Source: Phascolomyces articulosus | Lineage: Eukaryota > Mucoromycota > Mucoromycetes > Mucorales > Lichtheimiaceae | Direction of reading: 5' to 3' | Length of the DNA stretch: 64,000 nt | NCBI GenBank assembly: GCA_025677815.1 | Contig: JAIXMP010000006.1 | Span: 558,001 to 622,000, forward strand | Program-made: the position numbers and the translations under genes | Part shown: positions 11,423 through 22,800 of the stretch, in pieces | How positions within the stretch are numbered: the first letter of the stretch is position 1 | Layout of the letters: the number at the start of each line of letters is the position of its first letter | The notes under the pieces: model-generated | Databases searched by the model: none | What the model was told of the DNA's origin: nothing | What the model saw: only the letters and a program-made list of their open reading frames with translations

Positions 11423-14334
11423 ATTATTATATAAATGGCTCTTGTTCTCCTGACATTCTATATTCTCTAAATTTAAAAGCGTGAATAATGTTATATAGGC
11501 TATTTTTTATATGTGGTGATGAATCATTTTGAACTGGGAAAACATGTGGGAGTGCTGAGGTAACACAGGGCAAGATATTTGTACAGTACAGACATGGTAG
11601 TAGTAGTAGCAATGAGGCGAGTTCGAGTTTTACAGGGCTTCCAGGCAAGAAGAAGTAAGTTTTAGAACTTCATTTTTTAATTAAAAAAAAGGTCTTGTAT
11701 GCTACGAGCTACTGCGCAACAAAATGGTGGGCCAGACAAAAATCGGATTACAAAAACAGAAGGCCATAAATAAATGTTCATGGAAGGGATCGATCTGACG
11801 ATTGGGAAAATCGTTAGTGAGACGATAACAAGTGTATGGACATTATTAATCATACTGTTTCTGAAAGAAATAAATGCGCCAGGGTCCAATGGCAGTGATC
11901 CCCTCGGAAACTTGCCTTTATAACCCTTTTGGCTATTTAGATCTCACCTTTGAGCCTTTAGATTTCAACATCTGTTGGCGAAGTTTATTGTTACTAGCAA
12001 CGGTCCTTACATGAAAGCATTTTCCTTTCGTTACAAGTCCTTTAGTTACAAACGCTTTCCTTCGATCAAGTTGGAACATAGTCATGGGCATATTAATAGC
12101 AATAAACTTTGTACTTTTTTAAAAGTGTTTTAATGTTACGTATCAGTCTAGTTTCTTTATGTAAAAAGTCTTTAATTAAAAAACACGCAATCGTTTATTC
12201 ATTGAAAGATTGATCTTTTGTTTTTAATCCTAATCAAATTTTTCTTTCTTGGTTCACTTTTTTTTTCGGAGCACTTCCAGATGCACAGACTATGTTAATA
12301 AAATAACAAGTGTTGTGGTATTTCCATCTATTATATGCAAAGCGATGTATGAAAAAGATAGTCTTTATACCTTGTTTTAAGTATATGTTTCGAAATGATC
12401 AAACTATTTTACTATACCTGAAACTTCCTTGACAATAATGTAAAACGTCGATAAAAATAATGCGCATTAATTGTTTATGATTGGATAATATAGTGTTTGT
12501 CAAAAGTGTCTGAGCGACACATTCAGGTCAAGGGGTGAAAAGACACAGCTATTATTGTGGCTGTGACTGCATGTATTGATATTAATAACTGCTCGTACTG
12601 TTGAAGATTAAGATTCTGATATATATACCAGATGGCAAGGAGATGTACCTTGTTTTTAACAGGTCCCGCCTCTTTTTCCCCTTTACTCAAAAGCGTACAC
12701 ATACAATCACGGAAGTAATAGCACCACCGTTGACTGGTCAACAGTTATCCTATGTATATTTGTGGCTAATTCATTATTTTACCTCCATTTGTTTAAGCGT
12801 TATATACTTTTTCTTCTTGAAATTGATTTTAAAAAAACTACTTTTCCCATGTATACAACAAACGAATGAACGCATATAATCACTACGCAAAAAATTGAGC
12901 ATTGTACATAAAGGTGTATTTTCATTATTATTACCATTATTATCTTCTTCATATACTAAGAGATGATGCACAATGTACCCCAATGAAAAGAAATTTTCAT
13001 TTCACTCCTTCACTTATTAAAGTAACGATCACTTTATCGTTCTCGAGCAAATAGATTGCGGGCTCGCATTTGTAAGAACGACAGAGTGTAAAATGATTGT
13101 TAATTTGTATCAATATAGGTAATAAGACGGATTTTTTCCTCTGGATGAACAATGAATGTACTTTAAAAGAAAATTTAATCCATGAATAATTCTGGAGCAC
13201 ATGTATATTGCCCACCGTAGCGACCAAAGAAACTACCAATCACTCCTGTAATTTAACCATTACTAAAAAGTAAACACGCCTCTGAATAGCTGTTATGTAC
13301 GTCACAAGTCCAAAAGAGTTTTCATATCATCTAGAGTCTAGAATAAGTGCGACTTACTACACATGTTTATTTTTCTTTTGCTCTCTATAAAAATTATCGA
13401 TAAGCTTAGGTTTTGAGATTGATACTGATCTTTACCCGGTGGTGCATTGCCTCTAAGTAATTATGCATTATTAGAAACGTTTGATGTGGTGATGATGACC
13501 AGTTTATTCAAATGGGGATAAGCTTTTTTTATGGACCATGATGATGATGATGATGATTATGGTGAAGAAACGTGAATTATACCAGACAACATGATTATTA
13601 TTATAGAGCCTATATATTTTCCACCGGACTGGCGTGTTTTAAGAAAGATTCAGGTGAGTGCTCTTTATTTTTCTTTTTTTCTGCCATTTACCATAACCGA
13701 TGACAATGATTTATTAACTTTCATAACATCCGATATGATGCTGATACATATTTCCTAACGTAAAAAAGTATAATAAAGAAAAAAAATGATAAATTGGTTT
13801 ATTTTATATTTGTAAAATGGAAGAGTGGCCATTTGTATACAACGAGAATAAATAGTAGTCTTAGTAGTAGTGGAGCTGTTGTAACTTACTCATTTTTCTA
13901 CGTAATTCGAAAGAAAAAATTTAGACATAGTAGGTGGATTTACAGTTGGAGAAGATTGAAGATGCTGTACAAAAAGAATAATAATGATAAAATATGTGAA
14001 AAAAGAAACATATACAAAAAAAATGGATGGGGCATACAGATAGATAGGGCACTACCGTCCAAGATCATTGGGGGAGGTATCCATGGGTTTTGTTCTTTTA
14101 TAGATTAAACTCAAAACTTAGAACAAGCAAGACCATCATGAAATAAATAGAATAATAAGCATAGATCCCATATAAAAAGTGAAGTCATGTATATAAATTC
14201 CCAATATCATCACCAGAGATCAATCCCAAAGTTGATCGACGGAGTTTGAAATTAAACTTTATGGACATAAAAAAAGAGAAGCTTCGATTTTTTTTCTTTT
14301 TCTTTCTCTCCATCAATTTATATCAGTAGAAACC
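11423..14334. other. Intergenic, about 2.9 kb, no supported gene
   Basis: AT-rich. It contains GAT trinucleotide runs near 13540 and a short hairpin near 12547 (CACAGC ... GCTGTG). No frame shows a recognisable domain. The last 60 bases before 14335 are a pyrimidine-rich tract followed by CAGTAGAAACCATG, a plausible 5' leader of the next gene. Confidence 0.45.
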
Positions 14335-16378
14335 ATGTCAACGAACGCTGAATTATTGCAACGTATAGCCCAATTATCAGGTGCTATCAGACAGCATCAA
14401 ATTAGTCAATCGTCTAACAACACACCTAGTTATAATAGTAACAGCAATAGTTACCGAGGCAGAGGTTCTTTTCGTGGTTCTCCAAGTTTACGCGGCAATA
14501 GTCAATGGACCCGTGGTGGTGGACGAGGTGGAGGATCTGTCCATCGTACATTAAATAACTCGACACCATCTTTTACACATCATAAAAAACTTATTTTAAA
14601 TCAACCATCACCTCCGACTACAACGATAACGCCAACTACCAGTATCACTTCTAATACAATCATCAACAAAAGTACCAGTTACCCAACATTCAATCCCTCA
14701 ATGTCATATACCCGACCATCTTTAGTTCGTCCTACACCAGTTCCAGTAACACAATCCCGACCTACTGCGCCTTCCACTCATGAACCAAAACGAGTTTTAA
14801 TCAATGGTATTTCTTTTCTTGTGAAAGGCAAAAAGCTTATTCGTGAAGACAAGTTAAATCCACGAACTGCACCAACACCAGCAGCAGTAGCAACAGTGGC
14901 TGCAGTAGCAGCAAAGCTTCCAACCACAGGTTCTCATGTATTGGTGTCAAGGCGTCTTATCCATGGGTAATGTAGAAGTCATTGATATTTTTTTAAAAAA
15001 AAGTGGGGGAGAGAGAAAAAAAAATATTATGCAAAAAAAAAGATCAACAAAGAAAATAAAAGACTAATAAAAAGAAAGGGGTGTTGGTGGGGTGTTGGAT
15101 TGACTCATCCTATTATATATATATTACAAACATATTTAGTCGACGTGACAAGAATGGAAACATGTCTATAGGTCAAACACCTCGTAAAGTAGTTAAAAAG
15201 GTGAAACCACAACGAAGTAAACGAGGCAATATGATTCTTGTACGTGAACCTGAAGGATATGTTCGTCAAGGGCGAACAGGTAAATCATTAGTCTTGAAAA
15301 CAAAACGAGTCATTCGACGTTATTGTGGCATGTTTACTCGATATGGTGAGTCCAAGTTATATATATAACAACATATCTTTCTTCTATTCAATACTCTCTC
15401 TTTTTTTTTTTAAAAAAAAAAAAAAACTCTCATTATTATTCTTATATAAATATTTTTTGATGTTCTTTTTTTATAGGTGTATGTCCTAAAGGAACACGAT
15501 GCATCTTTTTACATGAACGAAATCATCGTGCGATTTGTCCCAAATTCTTATTAAACAGGTGTCGTAAATCAGAAGCTGAATGTCGACTTTCCCATACCCC
15601 TACACCTAATATCATGCCTCACTGTGTCCATTTTCAACGTGGTAAATGTAACAATGCAGAATGTATCTGGATGCATGTACGTGTTCGTCCAGATGCACCT
15701 GTATGTCGTTCTTTTGCTATGGAAGGTTATTGTCCCAAGGGTTTGGAATGTCGTGAAAAACATATTCATGTGTGTCCAGAATTTGCAGAGACCGGCAAAT
15801 GTTCGAATGCCAATTGTCGATTACCTCACGTAGCACGTCGAACAGCAGCCTCTACTACTGAATCAGAAAATAAGACAGCATCATCATCATCACCATCGGT
15901 CGCTGGTATTGTGCGTCCTGGAAGTTGGGTGAGTGCTGCCTATTTCAATGCACAAAAACAAGCTAAACGTAAACAGGCTGAGGAAAAGAAGAAAAACAAG
16001 GGTAATATGGAATGGAATAATCCAGCATTACAACAACAACAGTCCTCTCCCAAAAAAGAAGAAAAATTAGTAGCACCAGCTGTGGTGCCAAGAAAAACGA
16101 GAGAAGAAGAGGAGGAGGAAGGGTTTGTACGACTCTTTGATGGTAGCGATGATGATGAGGGAGGCTGGGCACAATATACTTCAAGGCAAGACGATTCATT
16201 AGAAGGTTTACGATTCAATGAAGATGAAAGTGATGATGATGATGATGATGATGATGAAGCAGAAGAAGAGGATGAAGATTCTAGTGATAGTGATAGTGGT
16301 AGTGATGGTGGTAGTGATAGTGAAGATGGTTACGAAGAATTTGAAATAGCCGATGAAGATGGTGATATCATTATGTAA
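14335..16378 (+). CDS. CCCH zinc-finger protein, ZC3H3/Red5-like
   Basis: Nuclear RNA-binding protein. Animal ZC3H3 acts in polyadenylation and mRNA export, and fission yeast Red5 in nuclear RNA surveillance; function here is inferred from the finger array. Model: join(14335..14966, 15140..15345, 15477..16378), 579 residues, two GT-AG introns, both in frame. Residues 1-100 are Ser/Asn-rich with RGG-like patches (YRGRGSFRG, RGGGRGGG). Five CCCH fingers follow without gaps: C273-C282-C288-H292, C300-C308-C315-H319, C329-C337-C342-H346, C356-C365-C371-H375 and C379-C388-C393-H397. Finger 1 spans the second intron. This five-in-a-row arrangement is the ZC3H3 hallmark. The C-terminus is highly acidic, with a run of Asp encoded by GAT repeats near 16230. 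It converges on the next gene with 143 bp between stops. Confidence 0.9.
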
Positions 16379-16521
16379 AAGAGTAAAAAAAAGGAATTGA
16401 AAAAATATCAAAATAAAACCAAAAATGAAATGAATGAAATAAAAAAAATTGTTATTTATAAACAAAGTATGAGTATATTATATACATGGTACAATTATTA
16501 TGATGGATTATTATTATTAAT

Positions 16522-18129
16522 TTATGGATCGATATCAATATCCATATCCATGTTTTCTTCTTCCAGCTGTGGATTATTATCCAACAAATCGTTATAAGTT
16601 AATTCTTCAATTGTATCTCCTGCTACAGCACCTTGATCCACAACTGGTTCATCGATTTCATAAACGGGTATTCGAGACTTGGAATACACTTTCATTGTAT
16701 CAATTTTGTTTCCTTGGAGATCAAAGGTATCCCATGCTAATTCCCAAGGTCGTCCTTGTTGTGATGGAGGAATAAATTCAAGGATGACAAAATGGAAAGC
16801 CATGGATCGTGCTTCATACATTTTCCAATCCTCTACACGTTCAAAGTCCAGATCGCCTCCTGCACCGCCAATGATGGTATAATGGATGCCATTGCGTTCA
16901 CCTCGTTCATAGTTGTGTTGATGACCCGAAATGACAAGATCCACGCCATATTTTTCAAACAAAGGTACAAATCGATCCTTGACAAATGCACCCCATTTAC
17001 TTTGACCTTTTTTGAACCAACCTTCTGGTTCCCAATATTCGATAAAAGGTGGTACATGGACAACAATGACACGCATCTCAGCATTTTGAAAAGCTGGACT
17101 GGCAAGTTCATGCTTGAGCCAAGTATCTTGTTGTTCCCAATCAAGGTTACTATCCAAAACAACAAATCGAAGGGCACCACCTGCCATGGAGAAAGCAAAC
17201 CATGGATCGCTGGATGGACTTACCCGTGTATAATGATACTCGTAGGTAGGGTCATGATCGTGGTTACCATGGGCATAAATCACTGGCATACGTTGACCTA
17301 ATCCAAAGTAAGTCAAAGGTCCCACAAAATCCGTTTGCCATTGTCGTAAAGAAGGATAATTCTGAACAGCATCGCCAGCATGCAGTAAATAATCCACATT
17401 CTTGATACGACGTAATAATGAAACAAATGTTCTTAATCCAAATTGATTATCCGCCATGGCTGCCATTCGAATAGGTTCTCTTGTCGTGGCATGCCACGAA
17501 AACGAATGTTTGGCCATCAAACGTTTTGGTCGTTGTATTTCGATTCTATATTCATAATCGTCGGTACGGTCAAGGGGACCCACTGTAGTCTTGTAAAGTG
17601 CATGTCTATCATCCAATATAACAGGATCCACCACCACTTGTGTTTCTTCTGGTTGATTCTTCTTGTGCCATGTAATTGTCATATCTTTGGGACAATTCAT
17701 TTCCCATACCACTTGAATATGCTGTGTATCTTGTACATAAAGCATAGGTTGTTTTCGAAGGACACCACACGGAATCCAACCACGGTCAAAGAGAGCATTG
17801 TCTAACTTGATACGAAAGAATGCAAAATAGATGGCAATGGTGTTTGAAAAACAATAAAGTAAAAATAACAGTACAAAAAGACCAAACATGATATGGTGTC
17901 GGTAGGGTCGCCATCGCCATCGCCATCGTCGTGATTTTGTTGGTTTACTTATTACAGGTGGGGTGATGATTTGAGGTCGACTTTCCATTAGAGCATCGAG
18001 AAATGCTTCTCGATGACGGGTATTACTTTTATTATCATCATCGATGGAATCGGGATGAGGTGAGGTGGGTTGTTTGTGTTGAAAAGAGACAGAAGAATAC
18101 GGTTCATAACTATTGGGATGCAACATCAT
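16522..18129 (-). CDS. Membrane-anchored purple-acid-phosphatase-like metallophosphoesterase
   Basis: Single-exon gene, 535 residues. A basic cytoplasmic tail (about 1-78) precedes one membrane helix (about 80-104), giving a type II topology with the catalytic part outside the cytosol. An Ig/fibronectin-like N-terminal domain (about 130-215) as in purple acid phosphatases leads into the calcineurin-like domain. Metal-binding motifs in order: ADNQ 226-229, GDAVQ 252-256, GNHDH 288-292, the His of VVHVPP 356-361, and GHQHNYER 402-409. The first motif has Gln where many relatives have His, which is common in purple acid phosphatases. It should hydrolyse phosphomonoesters, but the substrate is unknown. 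The extreme C-terminus is acidic with Met-Asp alternation. Confidence 0.9.
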   Translation of the reverse strand: MMLHPNSYEPYSSVSFQHKQPTSPHPDSIDDDNKSNTRHREAFLDALMESRPQIITPPVISKPTKSRRWRWRWRPYRHHIMFGLFVLLFLLYCFSNTIAIYFAFFRIKLDNALFDRGWIPCGVLRKQPMLYVQDTQHIQVVWEMNCPKDMTITWHKKNQPEETQVVVDPVILDDRHALYKTTVGPLDRTDDYEYRIEIQRPKRLMAKHSFSWHATTREPIRMAAMADNQFGLRTFVSLLRRIKNVDYLLHAGDAVQNYPSLRQWQTDFVGPLTYFGLGQRMPVIYAHGNHDHDPTYEYHYTRVSPSSDPWFAFSMAGGALRFVVLDSNLDWEQQDTWLKHELASPAFQNAEMRVIVVHVPPFIEYWEPEGWFKKGQSKWGAFVKDRFVPLFEKYGVDLVISGHQHNYERGERNGIHYTIIGGAGGDLDFERVEDWKMYEARSMAFHFVILEFIPPSQQGRPWELAWDTFDLQGNKIDTMKVYSKSRIPVYEIDEPVVDQGAVAGDTIEELTYNDLLDNNPQLEEENMDMDIDIDP

Positions 18130-19897
18130 CGCTGCATTATTCTCTTTTTTTTTTTTGTTATAATCCCGGGTTTTGTATTAGTTTATAGAAAAAGAATAAA
18201 ATGTTATAAAAGGTGATCGACGAAAAGAGTAAAGTTTCTATTTTCTTTCCTTTTTGTCATACAATAGCCGAGAGTGAGAATGAGAGAGAAAAATATATCA
18301 TTAATATTTGATTGTCTGCAATATAAACCAATAAGCCCATGTATAAAATTCTAACCAAAAACTTTAAATTTGGTAACTTAAATGTTTCATAATTCGACTC
18401 TTTTTGCAATATTATAGTTCTGTTTGTTTGTTTATAGTTATATTCTATTCAATACATCTTTTTTAAACAGTGAAAAGCGTAGAGTCTTTTTTATTATTAT
18501 TATTATTTTTGAAATGCCAAGGCTAAAATTCAATTCAATTATCTTTTTTATTAGGAAAAAATATACTAAATATAGATATTTATTGTCCTTCTATGTGCAA
18601 CCATCCTCCATCAATTCCACCTCAAATAAGGCGAAAATAATGATGGTGGGTTACTCTGAACGTAAAAAAAATTATCGTCTTGATTCCTTATTGCCTCCTT
18701 TTACTACACTTTGTAAAGATGTAGCTCATTTTATTTTTTGGCACCTTAGTGAATTTTTCTTATCAATTGTCATTCAATTATTCAACATTGAGTGCATTGT
18801 GTTGAAACTTCTAATAAATCGATACACATGTTCCCTGACGTGTTTTTCTTAATTATTTATTAATGTATAATCTTTATGATTTATGATGATGCCAAGAAGA
18901 AAAAGGCAATAATGTCAATAGCATAAAATAAATAAACCTGCAACAAAGCTTAAAGATGCATTTTGGTACTATATAAATAAGTTCATTTATACTAATGACA
19001 CTGACACGTTTTATGGTTAAATAAAGAACTCCAGAAGATGAATGTAAAAATAGAAATATATTGTTTGCATACCCAATAGCTTTCAATGGGGGAGGCAAAG
19101 AAAGTGAATGACATTTATTAACAGTCTTTGGGTGGAAATCCGGTAGAAAATGGAGCGTGAGGGTAGCAGAGGAAGGATTTTTTTATGATTAATGGTTGAG
19201 TACACAGTAAAGAGGTACTGGTTACGGTAGACAAGTTTACAAACAAAGTAATGAATGCTCAATAACCAAATTGAGAAGAAGAATCGGATACAAAGGATTT
19301 CCCTGATATGGCCAAGATGTTGAATAATCGAAGAGGATAGATGACCATTAAGATTGATATGAATATGAGAATAGAAAAAAAAAGTGATTGGATAAAGTAC
19401 TAACCAAGCTCATTTTTTTAAAGAGTGTTCAGTAGAGGTCCATTGCGAATATGTTGGACATTTTGAATTTAACTAGAATAGTAAGAGGTGTTGAGATCTC
19501 AGGGAAGATTTTTATAATGTCGTAAAAAAAATACAATATCCTGGTTTGTTTGTTTGTTTGTTTTTGTTCAAACATATGAAAACAAAAAAAAAAAAAAAAA
19601 ACTTTCCTGACAAAATTAAGTGAAAATATTATTGGTCCCTGCTCGGTATTAACATGGTTTGAGCGAAATGTTACCATATATCAAAAAATGGTTTTATTCA
19701 TTCATTTTTGGTCGGTTAAAAACTCTGTAATGTTTGTGCATTATGATACAAAGAGAAAAATGCAATAATGTAAATTGTCGTTGTATATCAATTGATATAT
19801 AAATGCACAGAAAATGTGAAAGATGCAGATATTATAGAAAACTGGTGTTATATTAGTATGGAGCCTATTATTTAATATTTGTAAAAACTGATTATTA
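18130..19897. other. Intergenic, about 1.8 kb, no supported gene
   Basis: AT-rich. Contains the 5' flank of the phosphatase gene (up to about 18300) and the 3' flank of the ABC-transporter pseudogene. A 142-codon frame at 18424-18852 is mostly Phe/Ile/Leu from T-rich sequence and has no motif; I do not call it a gene. Confidence 0.45.
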
Positions 19898-22800
19898 TTA
19901 ATTGATATTCAAGGATTGCTCACGAACAAGAGTATTATATAAACCATCAAGCTTGAGTAATTCCCAATGAGTTCCTTGCTCAACAACTCTTCCTTGGTCA
20001 ATGACACAAATTAAATCAGCATTCTAGTATAGAGAAATAAGTAAATAACAAATACTTTTAGTAGCACCACAGTTATTGAAATTTAAGTTACCTGAATTGT
20101 AGAAAGACGATGCGCTATAGTGATGGTTGTTCTACCACCGGATTGAATGACATTATCAATGGCTGCTTGAACAAATTTTTCAGATTCAGAATCCAAAGCA
20201 CTTGTTGCTTCATCCTATAATAAATCAACAATACGTATTAATTATCATGCCACGTCATTATTTCTATCTCATTTTATTTTGATTTTATTTTGACATGTTA
20301 CCCCCATTGAAAAAAAAACCTTACCAATAACAATACACGAGGATTTCGAAGTAACGCACGCGCAATAGCGATACGCTGCTTTTGACCACCTGAGAGTTGA
20401 GATCCTTTATCACCTACACGCGTGTCATAACCTTTTGGAAGACTGGAAATAAACCGATGAATATTCGCAGCAGTACATACCTTGATAATATCATCCTCTG
20501 TTATTTTCGCATTATTAGGTACACCAAAACGGATATTTTCTGCAATAGACAGATCAAACAAGATAGGTTCTTGGCCTACAAGACTCATGTGACTTCGCAG
20601 GTTACTAAGGGAATAACTTTGTACGTTTTGTTCATCCAGTCGGACAGAACCTTCGAGGGAATCATACCATCGCTCCAAAAGAGCAATGATGGTTGATTTA
20701 CCGCAACCTGAAGCTCCTACCAGCGCAATCGTCTTGCCAGCCAAACCCATAAAATCAAAATCGCCATTAAAGATATGTACATCCGGTCGCGCAGGATATC
20801 GAAAAGCAACTTTTTCGCAACTAACTTCGCCTTGAACAGAGGTGGGTTCAATGCTTTCAAGACTTGGATCAATGGAAGGTTGTCGTTCTAATAGTTCAAA
20901 GGCAGAAAATGCAGCATATTTGGCCTTAGCAATACCAGAGACTAGAGCAGAGCATCAGACCAATACCAAATGATGTGATCATCGTCACCATTAAAGTGAC
21001 CATCATTGTTCGAGATTGATTTTTCCAATACTCATCAAACGAACACTGGCATAAAATGCAGCTGCGTAAACATACATTGTCATGCCTTGGTTAAGAGCAA
21101 ATCCAATGGATCCCAAATAAGCTTTACGTTGCGCCAATTTGTGCGGTCGTAACCCGGTCTTATCATATTTCTTTTCAAAATAATCTTGTTTTGTCAAAGA
21201 AGCTACGGTACGAATCGTTTTGATTGCTTCACTTGCCAATTCACCTGTTTGAATGCTTGCTTTTTTGGTCTCATCTTCGAAGCTCATATCAATTTTGGAT
21301 TGATAAGCTGCACCAATCGCAAGGAATGGGACACATCCAATGATAATTAAGCTAAGAATCCAACTATAAACAAAAGTGATGACAAAGCCTATAGAAGTTG
21401 TTGCGATGTTGCGTTGTTAAAATTATGGCATAAAATGTTTAATAAATACGTACACCTTCTCCTATGATTTCTTATCCTTACCACTAATACATGTGGAAAT
21501 AACACCTGTGATATCACCCACGATTTTAGATATAATTTCATTTACGTTTTTTGCATCGAGTGCCAGCATGGATGTTAAAGCACCTATATTATTTTCCTCT
21601 TTATCGTAAAAGGCAACATCTTGTTTCATAAAAGCCTTAAACATGCGAGATCGAAGTCGTCGCGTATCGTTCACCCGCTGTTTCAAAGGCTCCAATTTGA
21701 AATGTGCTACCAAGAAAGGCAGAGATAGCAATAATCAAGAAGAGGAAAGAATAGAGATTCGCGCCTTCCATAGGTCCAGGCGTAATATCTCCCACATTTG
21801 GATCAATCATAACTGTAACACACAAAGCAATCAACAAGCCACTGATAGAAAAAAGCTGCTCCTTCCAATACATTTCCCAAAACGCCCAAGCTGATGAGAT
21901 ACCATTCAGGTTTCATTTCCATCAACACTTTGTAAAAAGGTGTCTTGGTTGCCTTCCATCTTCGTTCCTGTTCGATTTCTCGTCGTCGTTCAAGACCAGT
22001 GCCTTCCAAAGAAGAGACAATACGTGGAAGCTTGGCCATATTGTTACGCACTTCTTCCTTTTCATTTATCACACTACCATCATCCACAGGTGTTTAATCG
22101 TCTCGATTATCATCCGATTGTCCTTCTTCTTGTTCCATAGCAATCAATTGTTTTCGCACCAAATCAGCATAGACTCCATCTTTCTCAAATAAATCGTTAT
22201 GGTTGCCTTGTTCTACAACTTCTCCTTGTTTCATGACAATAATTGTATCTGCGTTTCGAATAGTGGAAAGTCGATGGGCAATCATAAGTGTTGTTCGGTT
22301 TTCAGAAGCAACATCCAAAGCTTGTTGTACAATACGTTTGGATTTTGTGTCTAAAGTAGATGCTGCCTAATAGGTTTCGAAATATAAAATATAACTTGAT
22401 CAGAAAAAAAGTGATTGAATTGTTTACACCTCTTTTTTTTAAATATATATAAATATATATACACCTCATCAAGTAACGAAATGGATGGATTCTTGAAAAT
22501 AGCTCTGGCAATAGCTATTTGTTGTTTTTGACCTCCAGAAAGCATTCCACCTTGTTGTGCAATCATGGTATCATAACCTTGAGGAAGTTGAGAGATAAAT
22601 GAGTGACAATTCGCCTTTTTGCACACTTCGACAATTTCACCATCTGTTACGGTATGTGTTGCTCCCATCAGTAGGTTTTTACGTACACTCATGTTAAATA
22701 ACACAGGTTCTTGTGACACCACACCAATTTGTCTACGTAGCCATTGAGCATTGTAATTCTTGATACTTTTACCATCCAAAAATATATCACCGCCCAAAAC

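Noticed and set aside
16208..16465. Minus-strand frame rich in Ile/Thr/Phe
   Set aside because: Antisense of the GAT-encoded acidic tail of the CCCH protein.
18424..18852. 142-codon plus-strand frame
   Set aside because: Composition is that of translated T-rich DNA; no motif, no good start context.
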